Below, piece by piece: positions 1 through 6,010 of a stretch of 7,065 nt of DNA (position 1 is its first letter; the number at the start of each line of letters is the position of its first letter). The DNA is taken from assembly GCA_013817135.1 (NCBI GenBank), contig JACDDF010000107.1, positions 1 through 7,065 of the forward strand, read 5' to 3'. Origin of the DNA: Nitrospirales bacterium. Lineage in GTDB: Bacteria; Nitrospirota; Nitrospiria; Nitrospirales; UBA8639. A program made the translations under genes and the position numbers. The notes below the pieces were generated by a model, which saw nothing but the letters and a program-made list of their open reading frames with translations, ran no database searches and had not been told where the DNA came from.

Positions 1-149
1 ACCAGGACCTTACTCAGGTGACCGAGGCTGAGTTGCAAGAAGCGAGAGACTGGCTTAATCACCGACCCAGAAAGACGCTCGGCTATCGCACGCCACATGA
101 GGTATTCTTTGACACCACCACTTCATTAATTGTTGCACTTACGAGTTGA
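1..149 (+). CDS. IS30-family transposase, C-terminal fragment
   Basis: The reading frame is open from position 3 to the TGA at 147-149 and encodes 48 residues. The stretch NHRPRKTLGYRTPHEVF is the typical C-terminal signature of IS30-family DDE transposases (N-x-RPRK-x-LG-[WY]-x-TP-x-EVF), which lies just after the catalytic Glu of the integrase-like domain. The enzyme cuts and joins the ends of its own element. The DDE residues are upstream of the window, so whether the gene is intact cannot be judged. The segment from the signature to the stop has normal length for the family, so the 3' end itself looks undamaged. Confidence 0.85.
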   Translation, partial: QDLTQVTEAELQEARDWLNHRPRKTLGYRTPHEVFFDTTTSLIVALTS

Positions 150-156
150 ATCTAAG
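131..156 (-). repeat. Probable right terminal inverted repeat of the IS30-family element
   Basis: Bases 131-156 keep the two blocks TGTTGC and TTGAATCTA separated by nine bases, as I recall for IS30 terminal repeats. The sequence overlaps the end of the transposase gene. Without the left end the pairing cannot be shown, so the call rests on similarity from memory and on position. Confidence 0.5.
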
Positions 157-503
157 ATTTGTTATTACGGATAGACGACTTCAAAATCTTTTCTTGAGAG
201 ATTACAATAGAGATTTCATAGTGAATTTACCGTTTCCATTATGAGATAGAAAGATACGACGGGTGTAATTTGATTTCTTCAACCCCGAGCGATCTATCAT
301 TTATTGTTTCGTCCTGATCAGAGGATTTTCGATGGCCCTATGAAAATTCAACGGGCATGACAATATCAAAGAGAATTCATTAACCAAGCATGCACGAAAA
401 ACGAGAACGATGTCAGGCTAGTAGGCTCGGCAAAAAATTAGGCGAGGGAAAAAATACTCAGTCGCTACGCCTTTCAAAACACGAATAGGAGGTCAAAGAC
501 AGT
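150..503. other. Gene-free stretch between the IS end and the cupin gene
   Basis: This AT-rich stretch has no open frame that looks coding on either strand. There is no tRNA-like fold, no convincing sigma-70 or sigma-54 promoter and no terminator that I can recognise. The last bases (487-492) hold the Shine-Dalgarno of the cupin gene. The promoter of that gene is presumably within this stretch but I cannot place it. Part of the region may be debris left next to the insertion sequence. Confidence 0.6.
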
Positions 504-869
504 ATGGCTAAACTGATCGAGCAACCCACAAGGATTAAACCTGCAGGGAACAAACCCAAACTCATCGACGAATTTATCGGACGGGTGAATTGCGATACAG
601 ACCAAATCAGCATCGCGCGCATGCAAAGTCCATCCGGCTGGGAAGAGCCTGGGCAGACGCCTGAATTCGATGAATATACCCTGGTCCTTTCAGGGCAATT
701 ACGGGTGGAAACGAAAGAAGGAGTCATTCAGGTGAGTGCCGGTCAGGCGGTCATCGCCTATCGCAATGAATGGGTGCGGTACAGCACCCCAGGTCCTGAG
801 GGGGCAGCGTATATCGCGGTGTGTCTCCTGGCTTTTTCCCCGGAGACCGTACATCGCGATCCGGATTGA
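504..869 (+). CDS. Small single-domain cupin protein, lacking the usual metal-binding histidines
   Basis: This 121-residue protein is a one-domain cupin of unknown substrate. The ATG at 504 follows an AGGAGG at 487-492 with 11-nt spacing. Cupin motif 1 is visible as E57-x3-V-L-x-G64 (DEYTLVLSGQLRVE), and motif 2 as AGQAVIAYRNEW (79-90), where the family normally has a P-G-D...P-x-G-x2-H pattern. The His-x-His expected 4-7 residues before E57 is replaced by GQTP (50-53), and the second-motif His is missing too. A mononuclear metal site of the classical type is therefore unlikely, although E48, E54 and E57 could still supply carboxylates. I recall similar cupins with a PGQTPEFDEYT-like core in many bacteria, without an assigned function. 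No signal peptide or membrane segment is seen, so it is probably cytoplasmic. It stands alone, converging with the next gene, so context gives no role. Confidence 0.8.
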   Translation: MAKLIEQPTRIKPAGNKPKLIDEFIGRVNCDTDQISIARMQSPSGWEEPGQTPEFDEYTLVLSGQLRVETKEGVIQVSAGQAVIAYRNEWVRYSTPGPEGAAYIAVCLLAFSPETVHRDPD

Positions 870-920
870 AACGGGTTTCCATGAAAACACTCAGCAGGGA
901 GCCAGTACCAGCCGCCGGGT

Positions 921-955
921 AAAAAGGCGTCTCCCGCGTGACAACCGGAGATGCC
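921..955 (-). terminator. Rho-independent terminator of the hexahistidine-tail protein gene
   Basis: A 9-bp stem pairs 926-934 (GGCGTCTCC) with 947-955 (GGAGATGCC), with one G-T wobble and a 12-nt loop. Read on the minus strand it is followed by five T residues (complement of 921-925). It lies about 25 nt after the stop of the minus-strand gene ending at 981, which is the expected place. On the plus strand the stem is followed by AAAAG, so it would not work as an intrinsic terminator for the cupin gene. Confidence 0.75.
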
Positions 956-980
956 AAAAGCAGGCTAAAGATTTTGATGC

Positions 981-1529
981 TTACCGATGGTGGTGGTGGT
1001 GATGGCCTCCGCCAAACCGGAAACTATAGCCTAATGCAGGAGGCCCATAACCCCAATATCCGGGACCATCGCCGTAATATCCGGGGTACCGCCAGGGAGG
1101 TTGAAGATAGATGCCGATGGGCGGCACCTGAGTATACCCATAGGAAGAACCATAGGGATATCCGTAGCCGGGAATAACATAAGGCGGCGGATAACGGGAA
1201 GCCTGCTTAGAGGCCTGAACTTGGCTCAGGGCAGACGCTTCCTGGCGATCCAATCTCTCTTTGAGTTGGTTGACCGTCCCCTCCTGTGTTTTCAGTTGTT
1301 CTTCCAACTTGGTGATTTTTTCTTGCTGCAGCTCCATCAAAGTTGATACACATCGGGTTTGAGCCTCTCCAGAATATCCCGAGCATTCCCAGGGAACATT
1401 CGTGTCTTGTGCGAAAGCGTCAGAATGCCTCATAGACAACACTAAACCCACAGCGCAGGCCAGCATGACTCGGATCCAACGGGTTGACCGGGAAATCTTT
1501 TGCGGGAACTGCTGCAATAATCTATTCAT
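981..1529 (-). CDS. Secreted coiled-coil, Gly/Tyr/Pro-rich protein with a natural C-terminal His6 run
   Basis: I do not recognise a family. The frame could begin at 1598, but the ATG at 1529 is preferred because an AGGAGG (1536-1541, minus strand) sits 6 nt upstream and the resulting N-terminus is a clean signal peptide. The product has 182 residues. It has a basic N-terminus, a hydrophobic stretch at about 21-32 and a likely signal peptidase I site after A-F-A at 38-40. Two cysteines follow (C49, C60) and could form a disulfide. A heptad-like coiled coil spans about 62-108. The tail at 113-175 is low in complexity and rich in Tyr, Gly and Pro. The last seven residues are six histidines and an arginine (176-182). 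Export to the periplasm or outer surface is inferred. The His run could bind Ni, Zn, Cu or Co, but no metal genes lie beside it. It is monocistronic, with its own terminator and a candidate promoter. Confidence 0.75.
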   Translation of the reverse strand: MNRLLQQFPQKISRSTRWIRVMLACAVGLVLSMRHSDAFAQDTNVPWECSGYSGEAQTRCVSTLMELQQEKITKLEEQLKTQEGTVNQLKERLDRQEASALSQVQASKQASRYPPPYVIPGYGYPYGSSYGYTQVPPIGIYLQPPWRYPGYYGDGPGYWGYGPPALGYSFRFGGGHHHHHHR

Positions 1530-1532
1530 GGG

Positions 1533-1541
1533 CCTCCTCCT
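1533..1541 (-). promoter_or_regulatory. Strong Shine-Dalgarno that fixes the start of the His-tail protein
   Basis: On the minus strand the purine run AGGAGGAGG lies just upstream of the ATG at 1529. Its AGGAGG part ends 6 nt before the start codon. No comparable site was seen for the upstream ATGs in the same frame, and the longer N-termini would spoil the signal peptide. This is why the 182-residue form is chosen over the 205-residue one. Confidence 0.75.
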
Positions 1542-1557
1542 GTTGAAGGTGTAAATC

Positions 1558-1587
1558 ATTTTATCATGGCTTTCCATGATCCTACAA
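1558..1587 (-). promoter_or_regulatory. Candidate sigma-70 promoter for the His-tail protein gene
   Basis: On the minus strand TTGTAG (1582-1587) and TAAAAT (1558-1563) are separated by 18 nt. The -10 matches the consensus at five of six positions; the -35 keeps only TTG. Transcription would begin near 1550, giving a leader of about 20 nt that carries the Shine-Dalgarno. A perfect dyad fills the spacer (see the repeat entry), which suggests regulation. Confidence 0.4.
1563..1580. repeat. Perfect 7-bp inverted repeat, possible operator
   Basis: ATCATGG (1563-1569) and CCATGAT (1574-1580) are exact inverted copies around a 4-nt centre. The dyad lies almost wholly in the spacer of the candidate minus-strand promoter and touches its -10. 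Because it is upstream of the predicted transcript start, a protein-binding site is more likely than an RNA hairpin. The regulator is unknown and no regulator gene adjoins it. Confidence 0.45.
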
Positions 1588-1744
1588 ATGACAGACATTC
1601 AGGCTGAGTCATGAAGTCCGGAAGGATCCATTGACACCCTGTTCAGAAATTCGTAGCCTTCACCGGGTTCCTCTTGCACAGAGGTTTTGATCGTTTAAGG
1701 CCAGGGCACGAAGACGTTACTCTGCAGAAAGCCATTGATTTCAG

Positions 1745-2740
1745 ATGGGACGCACCACACGTTTACAGTTTCAAGAACTCATCCGCTGCGGATGGGTTGG
1801 AACGAAACCACACTTCATTCCCTACCATGATGAAGAATGGGGAATCCCCGTCCACGAAGACCACCGCCATTTTGAAATGCTGACATTGGAAGGGGCGCAG
1901 GCCGGGTTGTCCTGGTCAACCATTCTGCTTCGTCGTGAAGGGTATCGTCGGGCGTTTGCCGGATTCGATCCCGAAAAGGTCGCACGCTTCGATTCCAGAA
2001 AAAAAGCGGTGCTCCTTCAAGATACCGGGATCATTCGGAATCGCCTCAAAATTGAATCGGCCATCACAAACGCCAAAGCGTTTCTCACAATACAGGAAGC
2101 ATTTGGGTCGTTTGATCAGTACATCTGGGTTTTTGTGGGAGGTGCCCCAATAATCAATGCCTGGAAAGAAATGGCACAAGTTCCAGCCACCACCTCCCAG
2201 AGCGACGCCCTCTCAAAAGATCTCAAGAAACGAGGATTTCGATTTGTGGGGAGTACCGTCATCTACGCCCATATGCAAGCGGCCGGATTGGTGAATGACC
2301 ACACCACCGATTGTTTCAGGCACCCTTCAAACCTCCTGCCACACGCTTCCTCCCGAGTTGTTACCGTCCCGAAGAAAAGCAATTATCCGGCCATCAAAAT
2401 CAAACGAGTATATGACACCACGGCCCCGGATGACGGGTTTCGGATTCTCATTGACCGGCTATGGCCCCGTGGACTCACAAAAGAGGCGGCAAAAGTAGAT
2501 CTGTGGCAAAAAGTTATTGCCCCGTCAACAGCACTGCGAAGCTGGTTTCACCATGAACCGAAGCGATGGGAAGAATTTCAAATACGTTACGCAAGAGAAC
2601 TTGGGCAAAAACCCAAAGCAATCGAGGAGCTATGGCAACGAATTCAACAGGGTCCAGTCACCATTCTCTTCGGGGCAAAAAATCAAGAATATAACAATGC
2701 GGTCGCCCTCAAAGCCTATCTCTCCCAGCATTATGGATGA
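1745..2740 (+). CDS. tag: Fusion of DNA-3-methyladenine glycosylase I (Tag) with a C-terminal DUF488/YeaO-like domain
   Basis: The 331-residue protein joins two domains. Residues about 13-194 match E. coli Tag along its length with a constant offset of 11. The zinc ligands are C15, H28, H186 and C190 (C4, H17, H175, C179 in E. coli). The base-pocket residues E49 and W57 lie in LEGAQAGLSW, and the family motif SDALSKDLKKRGFRFVGST is at 153-171. Tag excises 3-methyladenine from alkylated DNA in base excision repair. After a linker of about 22 residues, residues 217-331 form a DUF488 domain with the signature IKRVYDTTAPDDG and LIDRLWPRGL, then APSTALRSWF. The role of DUF488 is not established. 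The usual Tag is about 190 residues, so the extra length is the fused domain. The ATG at 1745 is the first after an in-frame TGA at 1736-1738; its ribosome site is weak. The stop overlaps the next start (ATGA), so the two are probably co-translated. Confidence 0.9.
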   Translation: MGRTTRLQFQELIRCGWVGTKPHFIPYHDEEWGIPVHEDHRHFEMLTLEGAQAGLSWSTILLRREGYRRAFAGFDPEKVARFDSRKKAVLLQDTGIIRNRLKIESAITNAKAFLTIQEAFGSFDQYIWVFVGGAPIINAWKEMAQVPATTSQSDALSKDLKKRGFRFVGSTVIYAHMQAAGLVNDHTTDCFRHPSNLLPHASSRVVTVPKKSNYPAIKIKRVYDTTAPDDGFRILIDRLWPRGLTKEAAKVDLWQKVIAPSTALRSWFHHEPKRWEEFQIRYARELGQKPKAIEELWQRIQQGPVTILFGAKNQEYNNAVALKAYLSQHYG

Positions 2741-3210
2741 TGGCGTCACTCCCAATCGACAAGAGCGTTGGACCAGAACGCATGAAGACCGTTGTGCAAG
2801 AAGATGTCACGGGATGCGGGCTGGCTTGTGTGGCCACTTTGGCCAACGTCTCCTACCAGCAAATCAAAACAATCGCCCTGGGAATGGGAATCACCGTTAC
2901 GGATTCGCGTCTCTGGTCTGACACGGGCTTCGTTCGAACACTGTTACACCATTATGGCATTCATGCCCTGCCGGGAGAACATTCGTTTGTTTCCTGGGAG
3001 GCCCTGCCTTCCCATGCCCTACTCGCCACGAAATGGCACCGCAAAAACAATCAGGCCTTTTGGCATTGGGCGATTTATTGGAAGGGGTCAGACGGACCAG
3101 TGGTGTTGGATCCTAAATTCACCCTCCGCAACCACATCCGTACCGACTTCGGCAGAATCAAACCCCGATGGTTTATCACGATTCAACTGAACTCATTCAG
3201 CCTAGAATAA
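2737..3210 (+). CDS. C39-like papain-fold cysteine peptidase domain protein
   Basis: The 157-residue product shows the signature of family C39-like cysteine peptidases, the fold of bacteriocin leader peptidases. The motif QEDVTGCGLAC gives the oxyanion Gln (Q21) and the catalytic Cys (C27). WHWAIYW carries the His (H110), and VVLDP carries the Asp (D125). Spacing is as expected for the family, so the triad looks complete. No ABC-transporter region is fused and no signal peptide is obvious, so it is a stand-alone, probably cytoplasmic, protein. Its ATG overlaps the stop of the Tag-DUF488 gene, and a second ATG follows directly; M16 (2782) is another possible start just before the conserved domain. 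No double-glycine precursor peptide is seen next to it. The substrate is unknown; translational coupling to a DNA-repair fusion is the only contextual hint. Confidence 0.8.
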   Translation: MMASLPIDKSVGPERMKTVVQEDVTGCGLACVATLANVSYQQIKTIALGMGITVTDSRLWSDTGFVRTLLHHYGIHALPGEHSFVSWEALPSHALLATKWHRKNNQAFWHWAIYWKGSDGPVVLDPKFTLRNHIRTDFGRIKPRWFITIQLNSFSLE

Positions 3211-3804
3211 GTTTTGCCTCCATGATCGAACTCCGGGAATGCGTATTCTCTCTTCCCACCAATCAATAGGTTGAGAAGACCTTACCCAATGTCATCAGAA
3301 CCCCGGTCGACCATCTTTTTGAAATAGTCGAAGAGAATGAATCCCCATAATTTCCCCCCTCCCACTGCTCTATTTCAATTAGGTATTTTCCCTTGCGGTT
3401 AATCAACAAAAACGGTATTATCGACCATTAATTCATTATTACCATCATTTTTCATCCTTCCTTATTGATATTCAAAATGTCGAGTGACATCCAAACTCTG
3501 GTTCATTAAAGCATGTCTTGGTGCGGATTTTTCAGAATGTTTGGACTGTAATGTAAACGTCGGCATTTCTCTCGATAATTGCCCTGGTCCAGAATTTTTT
3601 CTCCATTCTTTGGGTCAGAATGTTCAGTATCGCCATCGTCACAACCCATTCCGTGATACCCTTCTCTCCTTGTGTTCTGACAGGCTCTCGCCTCAATCCA
3701 TATCGCCTACTCGTTGTCATTTCCCACCATTCCAAGTTGTTTACATTTGAATACAACCATCGCTTAGAATACCGCTTCAATAAATTAAATCAAAGGAGCA
3801 GGGA
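3211..3804. other. Long gene-free stretch ahead of the ethylene-sensor cluster
   Basis: About 594 bp separate the peptidase gene from the signalling cluster. Open frames here are short, lack ribosome sites and have compositions that do not look coding. I found no tRNA, no strong terminator after the peptidase gene and no repeat longer than short dyads such as ATGTC-4-GACAT (3477-3490). The 3' end holds a candidate promoter and the Shine-Dalgarno for the sensor gene. The length leaves room for regulatory sites or a small RNA, but none can be pointed to. Confidence 0.6.
3740..3770 (+). promoter_or_regulatory. Candidate sigma-70 promoter of the signalling cluster
   Basis: TTTACA (3740-3745) and TAGAAT (3765-3770) each match the consensus at five of six positions. 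The spacer is 19 nt, which is longer than ideal. The site lies 34 nt before the ATG at 3805, leaving room for a short leader with the ribosome site. It is the best match seen upstream of the cluster, but it has not been tested against the background. Confidence 0.4.
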
Positions 3805-4419
3805 ATGCCGTCATCCTCGTTCGAAACCTTGAAAGGTTTGATGCCCCATGGAATGTGTTTTTCGTGGGATCCCTTTTTGCTTGGGTTGCATGTGATCTCC
3901 GATTCACTCATCGCCATATCGTATTTTTCCATTCCGCTAGCCCTGCTGTATTTCAGCAAACATGGAGGAAAATTACCCTTCAAGTATCTATTGGGCCTGT
4001 TCAGCGCATTTATCTTTGCCTGCGGTATGACACATATCTTCAACATTTGGACGGTATGGAACCCCGATTATTATTTGGAAGGATTCTTGAAGATCTATAC
4101 AGCAGGCGTTTCGCTTCTGACTGCGGTGGTGTTATGGCCTGTGGTATTTAAAATCATTTCAACACCCAATTTATTCGCTTTACTCGATTCCAATCGGCAC
4201 TTGCAGCAGGAAATCGACAAACGCCGGGCAGTCGAACAGAATTTGCGAAATCAAGCCGACGACCTGAAAGAAGTCAACGACGAACTGCTCCAAATAAACC
4301 GGCATATGTGCGGAAGGGAATTGAGAATCCTGGAACTCAAACAGGAGATCAATCGACTTTCTCAATCCTTCGGTCGTCCCAGTCCGTATGGTCTGGATGA
4401 ACAACCCACTCAATCATAA
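3805..4419 (+). CDS. ETR1-type ethylene-binding-domain membrane protein with coiled-coil tail and no kinase
   Basis: The 204-residue protein carries the three-helix ethylene-binding domain of plant ethylene receptors. Helices lie at about 25-50, 59-82 and 94-118. Against Arabidopsis ETR1 the alignment is gapless at an offset of 8 through helices 1 and 2. The Cu(I) ligands C65 and H69 are C73 and H77 in ACGMTH. D25, Y32, I35 and P36 are D33, Y40, I43 and P44 in SDSLIAISYFSIPL, and F61/I62 are F69/I70. ETR1 E38 is replaced by A46, and the N-terminal C4/C6 disulfide pair is absent. After helix 3 a coiled coil (about 124-187) ends in GRELRILELKQEINRL and a short tail. No GAF, kinase or other output domain is present. 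An AAAGGAG (3792-3798) with 6-nt spacing supports the ATG. The gene overlaps the kinase gene by 32 nt. It should sit in the membrane and bind Cu(I) and ethylene; signalling to the neighbouring kinase through the coiled coil is inferred. Confidence 0.9.
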   Translation: MPSSSFETLKGLMPHGMCFSWDPFLLGLHVISDSLIAISYFSIPLALLYFSKHGGKLPFKYLLGLFSAFIFACGMTHIFNIWTVWNPDYYLEGFLKIYTAGVSLLTAVVLWPVVFKIISTPNLFALLDSNRHLQQEIDKRRAVEQNLRNQADDLKEVNDELLQINRHMCGRELRILELKQEINRLSQSFGRPSPYGLDEQPTQS

Positions 4420-6010
4420 GGCATATCACGTGTCCTTTACCGAAGGCGACATGCGAATTCCTCTTTTGTTTTCCAAAAACCGACGGCACAATTTTCAGTT
4501 CTCGGGTATTGTGTGCCTGTCACTGGGTATTTTCGCCTTCGACTGTTTTATTCCGGTGGGAATCGGAATAGGAAATCTCTATATCCTGGTCATCTTGGCC
4601 ACGTTGCGTCTCCAAACACCTCTGATGACCAAAGGTGCCGTCCTTAGTTCGATCCTGTTGATTCTTTTAGGATACTGGCTCTCTCCCACAGGACCGGGAC
4701 ACGAAGTCGCCATCATCACTCGCTGGTTATCCATCTTTTGCGTCGTGATCACCGGGTTTATCGTCTTGAGAAATCTTTCGGCCCAACATGCCATTCAGGT
4801 CTTGAAAGAAGACCTCGAGACAAAAGTCGACCTGCGAACACGCGAGCTGAAAGAGCGAAATCGTGCCACCCTGAACCTCCTGGACGATTTAGAACAGGCT
4901 AAACAACATTTGGAAGACAAGGAGCGTCGGCTGCGCCTGTTGATCGACGCCTTTCCGAGCGGAATGCTGATCGTCGATCATCTCGGAAAGATCGTCTTCG
5001 CCAACAAGTTGATCAAAACGCTTTTCGGGTATTCGGAGAAGGAACTGGTCGGGCAACCGGTGGATCGACTCGTGCCGGAACGGTTGCAACACGAACATTC
5101 CCACCACCGGACGGGATTTGCTCACGACCCGACCGCCAGAGCCATGGGAGCCGGACGGGACCTGTTCGCCCGACGCAAGGACGGGAGTGAGTTCCCTGTG
5201 GAAATCGGGCTGAATCCGATCAGCACGCCTGAAGGCCTTCTCGTGCTCAGTTCAGTAGTGGATATTACGGCCAGGAAACAAACCGAATCCAAGGTGAAAC
5301 GGCTCAATCACCAACTGATGGCCCAAAATCAAGAACTGGAAGCTTATACCTATGCGGTCTCACATGATTTGCGGACTCCTTTAAGAGCCATTCATAATTA
5401 TGCGGATTTTCTCATAGAAGATTTTCCCTCCAATGTGCCTCCGGAACAACAAGAATTCTTGAAGGGTATCACCACTGCCGTGTGCGAGGCCGAGGAACTG
5501 GTCTCTGATCTCCTGGAACTGGCGCGATTGAATGTCCAGGAATCTCCTCCCCAACTGAATGACATTGGCGACCTTATTCAAAAAATTCTTCATGGACTGC
5601 ATATCGAGAACGATGTGGACATCCGGACACCCCCGGAATGGCCCCCTGTCATCGGCCATGGTCATCTGCTGAAACAGATTTTCCAAAATCTTATTTCCAA
5701 TGGAGTGAAATTTAACCGTTCTTCCCCAAAGAAGATTGAAGTGCATTGGAGAAAGGAAAAGAATGGCTTCGTCAGATTTTCCATCAGTGACAATGGCATC
5801 GGAATCCTTCCACAATATCAGGATAAAATTTTTCAAATTTTTGAGCGCCTTCACACCACACGGGAATATGAGGGAACCGGAATCGGGTTGGCGCTGGTCA
5901 AAAAATCCGTCTCCAAGCTGGGTGGAGAAATGAGCGTGGAATCTGAGATTGGCAAAGGGAGCATTTTTTCATTTACCGTACCAATGGGAGAAAATACGCA
6001 TGATGAATGA
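4388..6010 (+). CDS. Membrane-bound PAS-containing sensor histidine kinase
   Basis: The 540-residue kinase has, in order: an N-terminal membrane module of probably four helices (about 37-128, with FDCFIPVGIGIGNLY and an LSPTGPG turn), a coiled coil (about 135-182), a PAS domain (about 181-298, ending in VVDITARK), a phosphoacceptor helix with H326 in SHDLRTPLRAI, and an HATPase domain. The ATP-binding boxes are complete: N438 in NLISNGVKF, G1 DNGIGI at 468-473, F box FQIFERL at 482-488, and G2 GTGIGL at 496-501. The H-box region resembles cyanobacterial Cph1-type kinases, which pair with Rcp1-like regulators such as the next gene. The ATG at 4388 lies inside the sensor gene. M4 (4397), a GTG at 4430 with an AAGG, and M22 (4451) are alternatives that leave the membrane module intact. 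It overlaps the regulator gene by 11 nt. Its own sensor module means this is not a frameshifted half of the upstream gene. Confidence 0.9.
   Translation: MVWMNNPLNHKAYHVSFTEGDMRIPLLFSKNRRHNFQFSGIVCLSLGIFAFDCFIPVGIGIGNLYILVILATLRLQTPLMTKGAVLSSILLILLGYWLSPTGPGHEVAIITRWLSIFCVVITGFIVLRNLSAQHAIQVLKEDLETKVDLRTRELKERNRATLNLLDDLEQAKQHLEDKERRLRLLIDAFPSGMLIVDHLGKIVFANKLIKTLFGYSEKELVGQPVDRLVPERLQHEHSHHRTGFAHDPTARAMGAGRDLFARRKDGSEFPVEIGLNPISTPEGLLVLSSVVDITARKQTESKVKRLNHQLMAQNQELEAYTYAVSHDLRTPLRAIHNYADFLIEDFPSNVPPEQQEFLKGITTAVCEAEELVSDLLELARLNVQESPPQLNDIGDLIQKILHGLHIENDVDIRTPPEWPPVIGHGHLLKQIFQNLISNGVKFNRSSPKKIEVHWRKEKNGFVRFSISDNGIGILPQYQDKIFQIFERLHTTREYEGTGIGLALVKKSVSKLGGEMSVESEIGKGSIFSFTVPMGENTHDE

Larger units (their letters stand above)
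1..156 (+). mobile_element. Right end of an IS30-family insertion sequence (partial)
   Basis: The window opens inside an IS30-family element: the transposase C-terminus is followed at once by a sequence that fits an IS30-type terminal repeat. At 131-156 the pattern TGTTGC, nine bases, then TTGAATCTA has the same order and spacing that I recall for the right end of IS30 itself. The transposase stop codon lies inside this repeat, so the element ends within a few bases of the gene. The left end lies outside the window, so the outer boundary (about 156) and any target duplication cannot be confirmed. No second copy of this repeat was seen in the window. Confidence 0.65.

Noticed and set aside
870..980. 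The stem at 926-955 as a bidirectional terminator also serving the cupin gene
   Set aside because: On the plus strand the stem is followed by AAAAG, not a T run, so intrinsic termination in that direction is not supported.
1530..1598. N-terminal extension of the His-tail protein to the ATG at 1598
   Set aside because: The extension would bury the signal peptide and lacks a ribosome site, whereas the ATG at 1529 has a strong one. The extension also covers the candidate promoter.
3304..3318. GGTCGACC palindrome followed by a T-rich run as a terminator after the peptidase gene
   Set aside because: The palindrome has no loop bases, so a stable hairpin is not possible, and the T run is interrupted.
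3477..3490. ATGTC-4-GACAT dyad as an operator or minus-strand terminator
   Set aside because: The stem is only 5 bp with two G-C pairs, and no promoter or gene end is next to it.
3583..3600. CTGG/CCAG dyad followed by a T run as a terminator
   Set aside because: Only one base separates the arms, so it cannot fold as a normal terminator stem.
3532..3780. An 82-residue open frame on the minus strand in the gap before the sensor gene
   Set aside because: No ribosome site was noticed, no recognisable motif is present, and it overlaps the candidate promoter of the plus-strand cluster. It looks like a chance frame.
4380..4450. Frameshift splitting one ethylene-receptor kinase into two genes
   Set aside because: The downstream kinase has its own membrane module, coiled coil and PAS domain, and the upstream sensor ends in a complete coil and tail. 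The 32-nt overlap is ordinary for co-translated genes.
5949..5999. N-terminal extension of the Rcp1-like regulator inside the kinase gene
   Set aside because: The receiver domain begins directly after the ATG at 6000, which has a well-placed GGGAG. The extension only mirrors the kinase gene in another frame.
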